Shown: positions 49,301 through 59,802 of the stretch, one piece after another | Position numbering within the stretch: the stretch's first letter is position 1 | How the letters are laid out: every line of letters begins with the position of its first letter | DNA from: Cardinalis cardinalis | Taxonomy: Eukaryota; Chordata; Aves; Passeriformes; Cardinalidae | Assembly: GCA_014549065.1 (NCBI GenBank) | Contig: JACDOX010000018.1 | Location: forward strand, 953,142 to 1,017,141 | Direction: 5' to 3' | DNA: 64,000 bases | The notes under the pieces: generated by a model | Databases searched by the model: none | What the model was told of the DNA's origin: nothing | Seen by the model: the letters and a program-made list of their open reading frames with translations, nothing else | Position numbers and translations under genes: made by a program

Positions 49301-52300
49301 ATTCTGTTTGGAGAAGAAAGGGAAGAAAAAATGTTTACAGTTTCTTTAATAGATTTACTTTTGCTTACAAGGAAAAAAANCCAAAACTAGATTTAATTTC
49401 CCCAAAGTAAAGTAAATGCATTCCTTCTTCTTCATTATTATTTATCTTACCCTCAAAATTTTACTTGCTTTCTGTAAGGTCCTAATTTTGCAACTCATTT
49501 CTGTAAAAACATAATATTTTTTTAACTTTCACCTTATGACACATTCATAATCTCCAGAATCTTCTAACATGGCAGGTAGAAACCAAATTAGATTCTTCTG
49601 CTGATGAACTCTAGANAGTTTGTCTCTAGGCACAGCTCTCTTGTTACCAACTTTATACCATGTTAAGTTGTAGTCTCCACTTTTCAAGCTCTTTTCCAGT
49701 GAACATTTAATAGCAAGAGGCTGCCCATCAGGCACAAGACTCTGCTTCAACATCACATCATAGGCTTCACATTTCTCTAAAGGAAAGAGATAAGCATTAA
49801 AGAAAAACTCAAACATTCTGCAAAAATATACTGAACTNATTTCCTGATTTTAAATTACAAATTTCATTGGAGTTTTCACCTCCATTCTCAGGTCAACTAC
49901 TAAAAATATAATTTTAATCCCTTATCTTTTCAGCTGAGAGTACTACTCAGTAGTTTACAGATACAGTTACGCCACTAAAATGAAATGCTGTTTTTGGAAT
50001 GCAATCTTTACACTCAGTAGAAAGCCTTTGTAGCAGAGTTGCCATTTGCAGTTTTATTTCAGACGCAAATTACTAAAGTACTTGTGTTTCTCCAGTCTGT
50101 TCCAAGGGCATGTACACAAACACACACATGCGCACAAATTTCAAATTTAATGTCTTCATTTTTTAACTTCCCTTAACTGTAGTTAAGACAGACTATGCTT
50201 TTTATATTTAAATGTCCTAAGAGGACACAGAAGTTAAAGATTGTGTTGTAAAAATATTAAGTTTGCTATGGGAATTTCAACTGAGCCTTCATATTATGAG
50301 CACTTAGAGAGGAATCATCACAGTCACCAATGAGCTCATTTTCCTTACTTCTGACACAGACTCATGCAGAAAAAGAGCAAACCAAGAGTTTGGTTTGGGG
50401 TTTTTTTTCTTTTTTGCAATATGACAAAAAGGCACCAACTCTGCATACCATGGTCACATTCCCAAGTCAGTAATACATTTATCAAAACTTCCTTGCTTTG
50501 TTACTTTATAAGAATTGCCACAGAGAGTCATGCAATTGTCTGTTTAGGCTAAAATCCTGTCTCTGATAACTATCAGTGGCAAATGTGCAGAACACAGAAG
50601 GACACAATAAATGCAACAATACTCTGATTTCAGTCCCTTTGTGTTCTGCATGCAAAACCATTCANGGCATTTTATGAATTCTCTGAGTATCATGCATTTC
50701 TTGTTATGAGAAATGGAAAACTTCTTCTCATCTGCCTATTCTATGGTATTTACATTTTTATAGACCTTCACCCCATCTTGCTTCTGTCTCTTTACCTCAA
50801 TCCTCCTTNCTTTGGAGACTTCTCATATGGAAGCCATCCCATATCAGAAAACACTGTCACTCATCTCTCCACCTCTTCTGATACCATCTTTCTGAGATGT
50901 AATGACCAGAACTGCAGAGTTCAACAGGCACACATTCACTGTGGGGTTAAAGTGTAGCATAATGAGGCTTTCCCTTTTCTGCTCTGCTGCTTTCCNAAAA
51001 TTCTGGTTTTCTGGTCACCACTAATGACAGAGTAAATGATTCCAGAGAGCATCCAGAGATATCAAAGCAGCATTTTCCCAGGTGGCTATTAATTAACTTA
51101 ATGCTCACGTCACACACATACAGCATACTTACTTCTGCTATACATGCATGACCCTTTCATGCCCCTTCACATCCACTTGATTTTACTGACTGACATTCTA
51201 TCACTAAACTATTTGATATCCAGGCACTTTCTGCATAGCAAGCATCNGTTTTAACCACCAAAGGATAATTTCGTGTCATCCACAGTTCTCATCACCTCAC
51301 CACAGATCTTTTCCAAATTACTTATCCAAACATTGAATTACTCAGGTNTCTGAGTTGAATGCCCCATAGTAACTGTGGTGATTATGATATGCTGTGGTCA
51401 CAGGAAGTGATGTTTTTCTGCCACTCAATCTACCTGTGGAGCTTTATCATTCACAACAGACTTGAGGTCTGGTTATCTCTGCCCAGAACGCTAATATTCT
51501 GCACCAGTGTAAGAGACACCAGCACATACTGAGACCACTCAGCTGGAAAGCAGAACTGCAGAGTACATTGGGGTCCTGGTAGACCACAAGCTGATCGTGA
51601 GCCACCAACGCTCCCTCATGGCAAAAGAAGGCTAACAGTGTCCTGGGGAGCATTAGGACATGCCAGATTTAAATTTACTGGAGAGAGTCCAGCACATAGC
51701 TACAGACATGACTAAGGGAGNGGAGCCCCTCTCACTTGAGTAGAGGATGAAAGATCAGGAACTGCTCAGCATAGAGAAGAGAAGATCTGAGGAGTGTGTG
51801 GGTGGATCTTATCNCTGTATGTAAATACCTGATGNGAGGGAATGAAGAACAAAGAGACAGACTTTTGCCAGCCTTGCTCNCTGACAGGACAAGAGGCAAT
51901 GAGCACAAATTGAAACATAAAATATTCTATCTGAGTGCAAAAAAAAAAACCTTTTTTATTGCAAGGGTGATCAAACAGTGGAACAAGATGCCAAATGAAG
52001 CTGTGGAGTTTCCATTTGCAGAGGTTTTCAAAATCTTGACCCTGTAAAGTTAGAGGTCAAGAGCTCCTTTCCAACCTAAATGATTGTTGTAAGTTAGAAA
52101 ATGAAATACCACATATTATGTTTTATAGGTTCCTGCTCCAGGCACAATTTAAAAGAACTCATTGGCATGCATGTAAATTTCACTATTACGGCCACTTCCA
52201 CAGAAAGTTAGTATCACTTGTGTGAAAAAAGTTTCATTAAAAGTTCAGAACAAGACTTTCCATAGCCACCAACAGACTTACTTGCAATAATTAAAGACAG

Positions 52301-52345
52301 AAATGCTGTTGCAATGTTACATGAAAACAGTGTTTTTGCTGTCAT
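42990..52345 (-). CDS. IL1RL2: IL1RL2-like (IL-36 receptor), ten coding exons
   Basis: Single-pass cytokine receptor predicted to bind IL-36 cytokines and signal with IL1RAP. Coding exons in transcript order: 52345-52282, 49776-49533, 49236-49050, 48728-48566, 48287-48222, 47670-47550, 45999-45851, 45559-45416, 44029-43868, 43381-42990. All GT-AG, all phases join, 1692 nt (563 aa plus stop; human IL1RL2 is 575). Signal peptide 1-21, Ig1-Ig3 about 22-330, membrane helix about 340-362, TIR about 380-530. IL1RL2 is favoured by the Ig3 start ITYPRNNSIEVELG (human IIYPKNHSIEVQLG), the pre-helix VPDIRRWLTGGL (APDFRAYLIGGL), MPPR after box 3, and position directly upstream of IL1RL1. Ig2 (LCLNEKF, VVCPHLDYF) looks more like IL1R1, the main alternative. 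One NGA codon in the last exon would be a stop only if N were T; the family has Arg there. Confidence 0.82.
43868..44029 (-). CDS. IL1RL2: IL1RL2 exon 9: TIR domain, boxes 1 and 2
   Basis: 162 nt, phase 1 in and out. Box 1 DGKIYDAYVLYTKS; box 2 EKQCGYNLFILGRDDLPGE, with the BB-loop Pro-Gly. Donor GAAG|GTATGC. The decayed exon at 57480-57632 aligns with this one. Confidence 0.95.
45416..45559 (-). CDS. IL1RL2: IL1RL2 exon 8: transmembrane segment
   Basis: 144 nt, phase 1 in and out. Encodes VPDIRRWLTGGLVSL, a hydrophobic helix rich in Leu and Ile, and the juxtamembrane KIFKIDLVLWYRN. The RxxLxGGL stretch favours IL1RL2 over IL1R1. One AAN codon is ambiguous (Asn or Lys). Confidence 0.94.
45851..45999 (-). 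CDS. IL1RL2: IL1RL2 exon 7: second half of Ig3
   Basis: 149 nt, phase 2 in and phase 1 out. Encodes MHSVKLIISEVSSEDYEQPF, then VCQASNAFG and ASYIILKHR, with the F-strand cysteine (human IL1RL2 EDYGLPFMCHAGVSTAYIILQ). Confidence 0.92.
47550..47670 (-). CDS. IL1RL2: IL1RL2 exon 6: first half of Ig3
   Basis: 121 nt, phase 1 in and phase 2 out. Encodes GSQVTVDCNTTGADGYEVYW, with the Ig3 B-strand cysteine and core tryptophan (human IL1RL2 TLIVDCNVT). Donor TATGA|GTAAGT. Confidence 0.9.
48222..48287 (-). CDS. IL1RL2: IL1RL2 exon 5: Ig2-Ig3 hinge
   Basis: 66-nt exon, phase 1 in and out, encoding PPKKPPEITYPRNNSIEVEL. This is one of the clearest matches to mammalian IL1RL2 (IIYPKNHSIEVQL). Donor CTTG|GTAAGT. 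Confidence 0.92.
48566..48728 (-). CDS. IL1RL2: IL1RL2 exon 4: second half of Ig2
   Basis: 163 nt, phase 0 in and phase 1 out. Encodes DCQLLEGKRF, LIIFNVTVHDGGNYTC and YNGKQYNISRDISLVVE (human IL1RL2 DCNEIKGERF, NYAC, SGKQYEV). Confidence 0.93.
49050..49236 (-). CDS. IL1RL2: IL1RL2 exon 3: Ig1-Ig2 link and first half of Ig2
   Basis: 187 nt, phase 2 in and phase 0 out. Encodes TSCKKMCTKVTVFE, GLCLNEKF, KVVCPHLDYF and the core VHWYK. The IDGLCLN and VCPHLDYF blocks resemble IL1R1 (NLCYNAQ, VCPYMEFF) more than human IL1RL2, the main reason for some doubt over the name. Confidence 0.92.
49533..49776 (-). CDS. IL1RL2: IL1RL2 exon 2: Ig domain 1
   Basis: 244 nt, phase 1 in and phase 2 out. Encodes KKCEAYD, AIKCSL, YNLTWYKVGNK, SRVHQQKNLIWFLPA and EDSGDYECVIR, the family Ig1 pattern (human IL1RL2 VTWYKNSSK, SRIHQ, DSGVYQCVIK). 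Both conserved N-terminal cysteines are present, unlike the ST2 neighbour. One ambiguous base near 49615. Confidence 0.93.
51422..51487 (+). repeat. 66-base dispersed duplicate, copy 1
   Basis: About 90% identical to 54477-54542 in the same orientation (shared CACTCAATC, TCATTCACAACAGACTT, TCTGGTTATCT). Sits at the left edge of the CR1-like fragment. Flanks of the two copies differ. Confidence 0.85.
51488..52090 (+). mobile_element. CR1-derived fragment upstream of the IL1RL2 start exon
   Basis: Shows CR1 3'-region order in diverged form: GACAGGACAAGAGGCAATG, a poly-A-interrupted AAAAACC segment, GATCAAACAGTGGAACAAG, GCTGTGGAGTTTCC, CCTTTCCAACCTAAATG. The frame across 51796-52047 is element-derived. 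It ends about 190 bases from the IL1RL2 signal exon, inside the 5' intron. Confidence 0.65.
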
Positions 52346-52351
52346 GTTTCC
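52282..52351 (-). CDS. IL1RL2: IL1RL2 coding exon 1: start codon and signal peptide
   Basis: Acceptor TTTCCATGTCAGCAG, 6 nt of leader, then ATG (A at 52345) and 21 codons with hydrophobic core IATAFLSLIIA, ending at GCAA|GTAAGT in phase 1. The acceptor means a noncoding exon lies upstream, probably in the CpG island near 55.8-56.0 kb. Confidence 0.85.
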
Positions 52352-54476
52352 CTGCTGACATGGAAAGAAAACTTTCAGTTAGTGGTTTCCAAAATGAACT
52401 TCCATAATTTAAAGTAAACATCTGCATTACACAATTAATACAGGAATTACACAGTTTAAAGAGGACACATGAAATACAGGAATTGTCTTTAACTTGTTTT
52501 GAGCCTGTTACTGCTTGTTTTACCTGGTAGCTCCTAAAAAAGAGTAAACGTCTCCTATTTCAGCTTGTCAAGCACTTGGGTTTTTTTACATCTCCAGCAT
52601 ACACCTTCCCTTAGTGCTTAGGAAAGCACTTCTTGCTTTCCTAAGCTACAGTCATTGATTCTCNAACTCTCACTTAGATGGAATCTGATTTCATAATTCT
52701 GACTTTTTTTGCCACCCACTTCTGTACTGCATCNAGTTATGCTACAGCCTGTCTGAGATGGGGAGGACAGGACATAACTTGCATACAGTCTTCAAGACAG
52801 AAGTGCACTGTGGATTCATAAACAATTATTGATTTTTCTGGATTTTTTTCCTAACGATTTCTAACCCTATCTTTCTTCTTTGAGTACTACTGAGTATTGA
52901 TCTGATGTTTCCATAGGCCTATAGTAAAATTTCAAGATCTCATCACTGGGGACTAAGAATCAGGCAAACTCAGTCAGCTGTTGAGCACGTGATGTTAGGA
53001 TTTTGGCCATATGTTTTCATTTTAAACTTTTCTTAGATTTCTCTACAACAATTTTCNTCTGCTATTATTACCCAGTCATTTACTATTGTGACATCTTTGT
53101 GCCATTCTTTGCAATTTACACCTCCATGTTCCAGCCTTAATAGCTTTGTATTGTTGGCAAATTCTGCCACTGAAACAGATTCCCTCTGTCTAGATCATCA
53201 AAATACATGCTGAAGAGTTGTTTGGGACTCTAGTAGTGATGTTTCTTCACCTAAAATCTAGGTATTTATCTTTTACATGTTTATTTATATATTTGAGAAT
53301 GATTGTCAGGACTCTATAGTAGTCCTCTGATCCCTAATACATTTGGAGAAGGATCTCTTAGTTGCATGCCTCTGGCAAGCTGCTCCTTAACTTGACCTGC
53401 TTTANTGTTTTTGTTTCTATGCAGCCTACCACAGTGTTTGACAGCACAGTGAGAGGACAAATGCAACTATTCCAACTGAAGTATGAGCAGGGGTACCCCA
53501 TCCTGTCGTGACAAACATTGGCTAATCATCGCTTTCTAAAAGAGTCGAAGATGACGCTTCTGGCTGCTGTGTCCTACTTCAGCAGACTGACTCACAAGTG
53601 TGCCATGTATTGAGTCATCCACACTGCCTCTTGCAGGGCCTGCTTCCCTTCTTCCCTTTCTCTTTCCTCCTCCCTCTTAGCAAATCTCCACTCAAATTAC
53701 CAGGCAGGTCTTTTCTTGCCTAGCTCTAAGATGGGATAAGTCCCTGAAAGAATCCTGACACAAAACATTAAAATCTCAGCAGGTAGGTTATATGTGTTTG
53801 TACAAAAGCTATAATTTTCTCTATTATTCATGATGCACAGAATCTCTTAAAAATTGANCATTTTTAATTTTAAAGAAGAGGAAAATATTGTAACATATAA
53901 TTTAAAGATAAAACAGGATTGAATAGACCCCACTAACGAGCAGGTATTTCTTTATGACTTCTCTGAATCACTGCTTTTTCACAAACTCTGCTCTCTTACA
54001 ACATTACCTTGCTCTTGTTCTAGTGGTCTGTCTCACAAGAGCTCTCTCAAAAAGTTTTTTGCCCCACCAGTAGATTTAGCAGATGCAGAAGTAGTATTTT
54101 ACCAAATCCTCAAAGTCTTCCACAATCCTGCTTTTCTGTAATTTCAATGTTCTTTCTGTTTAAATTTATAATTTGCCCTTCTGTCAACATAGAAGACTTG
54201 CAAAAGTATGTACAGCCTTGTGCTAGACCATACACACTACTTTGAGGAGATTCNCTCAGATCTCACTTTCCCCAATGAAAAATTTCCATTTCTACCTATG
54301 AAGGTAGACACAGTAGCAAAATTAGGCTCTTCTCTGTGCATGCGTTCACATAAATAAGGATGAAAATTACATACATACAATTGCAGAACCAATTGCAAAT
54401 GTTTTTCCTACCCCATTCTGCCATGATAAACAGTTAAATTTCTCCCTTTCCCCAGCCATTCTGTCCACATCTTGAG

Positions 54477-54542
54477 CACTCAATCGACCTGTGGAGTTTA
54501 ATCATTCACAACAGACTTCAGCTCTGGTTATCTTTGCCCAGA
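54477..54542 (+). repeat. 66-base dispersed duplicate, copy 2
   Basis: Second copy of the segment at 51422-51487, 3.06 kb away, same orientation, with no CR1-like sequence after it. Confidence 0.85.
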
Positions 54543-55033
54543 TTTTCCAAAGGGGGAAAAAATTTCAGGTATGCGAAGCCATGTCCATAAAGTTTCACTC
54601 TGAAAGAAAATATTTTTATCAATTGCAGTTTAAAAAAAATCATTACAACCACCCCCCCCCCAAAAAAAAACCCCATCAATTGTCTTCAATGATATGTGCA
54701 CCTGAATTACAATCACAGCATGGATGATGNCATGTAGGCATAATTTTCATTAAAATTTCTCATTAAATTGGCATAATCATCTTTGAATCTGCTTTTTAGT
54801 CCTTTCAAAGTTGATCTACTCAATTGAAAAAAGAAGTCTCCTCAAAACTTCAAAGGATCACAGGTTTCACTGACTTTGGCAAACTTGTAGCAGGCTTATT
54901 TTAATCTCTTATTCAAAAGCACAAACTGATTCAAACATGCAACAGTCCTCAGAACTGACAGAACCAAACGAAAGTCAGAGTACCACACTATTTCTGGTAT
55001 ATAAACCTAGGAACATTTTAAATCATAAAAAAT

Positions 55034-55061
55034 TAATATGAATATATATATATTCATATTA
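55034..55061. repeat. 28-base perfect AT-rich palindrome
   Basis: Self-complementary about an (AT)n centre between TAATATGAAT and ATTCATATTA, no loop, about 120 bases left of the CpG island. Could form a cruciform. Confidence 0.95.
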
Positions 55062-55179
55062 CCTTAAATGCTCCTATTAACCGCAAGGTACACAATGCCT
55101 CTTCTAGAGGGATTAATCAAGTGTCTCACTTTTGATCACGAAAAAAATGATGACAGCAAATACATGCATTTCTTCACTG

Positions 55180-56110
55180 GACGTACCCAGTCAGTGTGGA
55201 AGAGTTGCGTGAGCCCCGCCAGGATGTAGTGACAGCACTGCGACTATGGCGATAGCCGNGCTTCTGGGAAACGCTGGCATCCCTCAGCGGGTACGGCAGG
55301 AAATCATTTTCCAATACTCTTCGTTTAAATTGCGACGTGTTTCTGGAAGCATTCCCTTGGAAGGGGCTGTGGCTGCTGGGCGGTGCAGGGAGGCCGCCCG
55401 GGCCGAGGGGCAGCTGCGGAGAACAGGCNCTCGCTGGCTTTGGGTCAGGCACCGATCCACGGTCAGGGCTGACCCTTTACAAGAGGTCTCACCCCTACTC
55501 CTAAAGTGTCCCCAGACCGCTGCTTCCCCAGCAGACGATACCTCGCCCCGAGTCACCTCCCAGCCCCAAAAGCGAGGCGTGGGAGCAAAGTGCGACCCCG
55601 GGCGCAGCAGTTCAATGGATGCGCTGCTCGGATCAGCCCGGCCCGGCGGAGGCCGCCCGCCGCGTTACCGGAGGCACGGAGCGCAGCGCTCCCGGCCGCA
55701 CCTGCCCGCCCCGGCCGCCCCCGGCTCTCGGGGCCGGGAGAGACCCTGAGCCCCGTTACACCGAGGGCTCGCTGGGGCCGGGCCAGGGCCCGGGGAGTCC
55801 CCTACCTGCTCCTCGGAGCGGGGCAGCTCCGCTGCCGCCTCCCAGAGAGCCCCGGCAGACGAGGGAGCGCAGCGGCGCTGCCCCGGCNCGGGCGGCTCCT
55901 CCCAGCGACGCCTCACCTTCCCCGCCCGCAAACCTGGCTGTCCCCCCGCGGTGGGGTGGCCGCGGGACAGGGCAGGGCAGAGCTGGGCTGGGCTGGGCTG
56001 GGCTGGGCTGGGCTGGGCCGGGCCACCCCCGTCCCCTCCCCGCCCCGGCGCAGGTAAGCGGTGCTGGTTAAAAGCAAGCTCCGGAAAACAAAGCGTTTGA
56101 GCAGCCACCC
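55180..56110. promoter_or_regulatory. CpG island, likely IL1RL2 promoter with two-way splice donors
   Basis: The only strongly CpG-rich segment in an otherwise AT-rich window. The minus strand has two good donors, GGGGAAG|GTGAGG (exon end 55917) and GAGCAG|GTAGGG (exon end 55806), suited to a noncoding first exon spliced to the IL1RL2 acceptor at 52351. The plus strand has CAG|GTAAGC (exon end 56053), suggesting a divergent transcript. Open reading frames here are long only because high GC content makes stop codons rare. No start site can be fixed from sequence. Confidence 0.65.
55985..56022 (+). repeat. GGGCT pentanucleotide repeat in the CpG island
   Basis: Eight GGG runs at 5-base spacing (55985, 55990 and so on to 56020) on the plus strand. 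This fits the standard G-quadruplex pattern and lies beside the plus-strand donor at 56053. Confidence 0.9.
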
Positions 56111-56182
56111 CAGCCCCTCTCTCAGCCTCCGCCTCAGGAAATCCTCCAAGANTGCAAGATCTGAGGTGACTGACATTTGTCT

Positions 56183-56203
56183 GTTTGTTTGTTTGTTTGT
56201 TTT
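56183..56203 (+). repeat. (GTTT)n microsatellite
   Basis: About five GTTT units just outside the CpG island. Confidence 0.9.
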
Positions 56204-57479
56204 CAAAGTACGAACAGGTGCAAACCTCCCTAGTTGAAGAGACCGTGTCACTGGAAGAGGAAGAGCCCTTCAGGACTCCTTGGAGGTTGTTGGCAGGAGC
56301 ATCTCGGGGACATCTGCTGATTTATTTGCTTATTCAGTAGGCTGTTTTGGCTGCGTGGTCTGACGCGCCCAGACTGACACTGAGATATTTGGAAGCTTGA
56401 ACATACAGGTTAGTCTCATATAGTCCCTACGTTTTTATCTACAAACTTAACAGCTACTAAGTAGTCCTGGTATTTTACAGAGTTCACTTAACTTGTGGCT
56501 GTTCTGAGAACAGTATGTTCTCCAGGTTCTGGCGATTCTTAGTTCTCTGTTTCACAACACAGCTAGAGCCAGAGTTTTTCAAAGCAGAACTTCCTCAAAC
56601 TATTTTGTTAACGTGGGCAATTTTAACACTGCACTGCCACTTACTTGTTGACTAACTACTAAACTAGATATTAAGGTAGGGGAAAGCTCTTTCTTATGTT
56701 CTTCACAAAGCAGGCAATGATCATGGACTACAGAGCTATCAAGGTAGATGTTCTCATTGTTGTTAAAAATACATAATAACATTTGCTAAGCAAATTACAA
56801 GTATTCTACAAAAACTGTGGAGAATAATCCAGACATGTCCTGTCCCTTCCACCCCTTTTCATCCNGCTTTGGTACTTCTTTCATTTCATGTTCTGGTACT
56901 ATTTTATTATTTATTATATTTATCAAATGGAAACAGTCAAACATCCTGCCCACTAGCTGCAGATAAGTGAAGATGAAAGCTTATGCCCTGCTGTGGCCGC
57001 ATAAACTGTCTCCCATCAATCCAGCGTATGTAGTACTAGCAGGAGGCACATTGCAACATTTCCAAAGCTGTTGGGAGGTNCACAGAAAATTAATTCATTC
57101 CTGACTTGGCAAACACAGTATTTATCCAGTCAGCTTGTTTCTCTTTGGTCACTACTTCTATCCATATTTAATATTGGAAATGTTTCTCATCAATTCTCAA
57201 ACAGTGCAAGATTATGCAAGATTTTTAGGTTTTGTATTATTTTGCATGACCAAAAAACATCTGTGACCTATCAACAGTACCTGACAGCAGTTAGTCTGAA
57301 ATTATGTCTTTTCAAGCATGTCTTGTGTGGTCACCAGGTCCTCCACACCAACTGACTTGAACTGCAAACATCAGGGCAATACTTGCCCTGATTTTTTTAG
57401 TACAAGTGCCAATGACAAGCAAATGTAGTTGTTAGGTTTTTTTAAGGCAATCATAGAATCCAGTAATCTCATGTTTTAC

Positions 57480-57632
57480 CTGCACCTGGTAAATCATCCC
57501 TTCTATATGAGAAAAGTCATACCATGTCCCTAAGACAACTACAAGTATATTTAGGGCAAAACTGTGGTTTATAGCAACCATCATATTATTTTGGTTTAGC
57601 TGACATATATATTCATCATACATCTTTCTGAT
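57480..57632 (-). pseudogene. Decayed IL-1R-family TIR exon (boxes 1-2)
   Basis: On the minus strand, acceptor TTTCAG opens a 153-nt block ending GGTGCAG|GTAAAA, against 159 and 162 nt for the matching exons of IL1RL1 and IL1RL2. It aligns along its length with the TIR box 1-2 exon. MYDEYI stands for box 1 IYDAYV, HSFALNIL for the helix before the box 2 region, and RDDLPGA for box 2 RDDLPGE. These pieces lie in different frames: a one-base insertion just after the start and a second shift before RDDLPG. The central CGYxLF core is lost. I found no neighbouring exons of the same copy. It is the relic of an extra IL-1R gene, or of a duplicated exon, lying upstream of IL1RL2. Confidence 0.75.
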
Positions 57633-59802
57633 CTGAAACTGAGTAGGGCAAATAAAAACTTAACAGAGTTTTAAAGTACTTTATGTAATTTTTTATACCA
57701 TTTCTACTTTAAGCTTTGTTGCACAAGGTAACTTTGATGAAGACATAAGGATTATCATTGTATGTACAAATCTTTTAAAGCTACAGGAATAAAAATATCA
57801 AGGAATGTAATTGCAGGTAATTATTTACATAAGTTAAAGGTATCTATTTACATAAGTGTACACTTAAAGCTGCATAAAACATATGTAATACATTATTTCA
57901 GAACAGAAAAATCTTCTATTGAGGAAGAAATATTCAAGAACAGTATAATCTGCAGGGTATGCAAATATTTTGATTTAGAGACATTAAGCTAGGACAGAAA
58001 AATTGGAAATTCAAAATATAANAGTAATGTTGCAATGTTTGGTTGCATCACATCATTCTGTTGTTTTGTTTCAATATCCTTATTGCCTTCATTGCAGTAA
58101 CCAGTTGTCATGGTGAGCAAAGAAAGTTGAGCTTCATTGCAAAGCCAGAATTGCAGGGCTGNCTGGGAAGCCACCTGGCAAAAGATGGCAGCAGATGCTT
58201 GAAAAGGGAGAAGCCAAGGTGTGGCAGTAGTTACTGCCGTGGAGGGAACTTGCCAGGGGATTAGCCATGGCCTTCATATCAATGTTTTCATTAGTCCTGG
58301 CAGTACAAAAAAAAATAGAAATTTTCCTATGTAATTTACTAATGACACAGTAGCTAGAAAAGAAGTATGTGACCCTGCAGCTTGGCTCATACTGATTTTT
58401 ACCTATTTACTCCTCCTGCACTCAGAAATTACATCACTATTTTATTTTCTTTAAATTTAAACACAAAAATAACCATTTGTCATCCAGAATCACAGATTAA
58501 GGAGAATTGTGCTCAAGATTCCTATGATTCACCAGTACATTATATCTTTTAAATAAAATTTTTAAAAAATATACAAAATGCTGCCTTAAATCAGGTGAAC
58601 TGTTTCNGGTAGAGTTAGAGAAGTAAAGGCACCTGCAATGCACTGATGCAAGTCATTATTATAGAGTCCAGTGAGAAAAGTGCTCAGAATCCATGGGATA
58701 TTGGTTAAAATTGGGGTTATTGGAGATAATCTGAGAAGGGAAAAGGAGATGATAGCACAGATAATCTCATGTCTCTTCCTATGCTGGGAACCCAGAATTG
58801 TGCAGCCTCAGCCAGACCTCTCATCAGCACATGCCACATCATGCAAATCCCATCTGTGAGGACATTTGCCAGCACTGAAGGCTTCAGAGTTTTTCAGGTG
58901 TCCTCAGAAGTAGAAAACTCTACTCATCATCTTCACTGGCATGAAAAAGGACAGTGTATGAAAACAGGCTCTTTCACTTCAAGTTAAGCTGAGACAAAAG
59001 GTGGAGGTCACCAGGTGCCACATGCGAGCTGCCTAAAGCTCCCCCACACAGGTGAGCTGGCTCCACCTGTACCTGCAGCACGGGGTACACCCAACACAGC
59101 CCAGGGCCTGCACCCACTTGCATCAGCTGTCATGGAGCAGTAACTTCTGCATGCCCACACATCCCTGACCACACTCTTTGGGCACGGGCCCACTTTCAGN
59201 TGAAAAGCTGTGCTCTGTCCTGTTGATATGTTCGCAAAGCCCAAGAGACTTCACTGAACTGTGGTTATAGTAGGGGAAATAAGAAGCTTACATCTCAGGA
59301 AAGTTTTAAGTTAATTTGGCCTATCTAGGTTAAATTGAAGACAGATTACAACTTCTGCCTATAAACAGTANATCCAGTATATACCAATGAACAACTCCTT
59401 TGTTAGGACGAAGCGTGGTAACTCACAGAGAGAACAACATAACTGGATACCNGAGATAGGAATGAGCTAGCCAAAGGGCAGGGGCAGCCCCTTCCTATCC
59501 TGTGTTTCCTAGGTCTTCCAGGTGCTATATATACACATTGCACAGGTATCTACTGCCAATTTTTTGGTCACAGACAAGGGAAAAAATGCATTTATAATCA
59601 AATACATGTGACACTCGCTGTCATAAAATTGTACCTAGGAGGTTTGAGATTAAGTCCTCTAAAAATTAGAAGGCAGCATTTGGCCTTACAGTTTAAATGA
59701 TAAAAAAGATTACATGGAAATTACCAAACAAGATTCTCCATGAGGTTGCCACCTGCAAGTATTCACAATTACTTAGCTAAAATGTTCTCCATAGACCTAG
59801 GA

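Larger units (their letters stand above)
49777..52281 (-). other. IL1RL2 intron 1
   Basis: About 2.5 kb between the signal-peptide and Ig1 exons, containing CR1-derived sequence on its right side. No exon seen. Confidence 0.7.
52352..55179. other. Between the IL1RL2 start exon and the CpG island
   Basis: Probably the 5' UTR intron of IL1RL2. AT-rich; contains the second 66-base duplicate, a C-run/A-run tract near 54650 and the palindrome at 55034. No exon recognised. Confidence 0.55.

Noticed and set aside
53040..53560. Possible ancient CR1/L3-like antisense fragment
   Set aside because: A few phrases recall CR1 reverse text, but order and spacing are too decayed to support a call.
55506..56108. 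Several 100-180-residue Pro/Arg/Ala-rich frames on both strands
   Set aside because: CpG-island artefacts: high GC removes stop codons; no protein motif.
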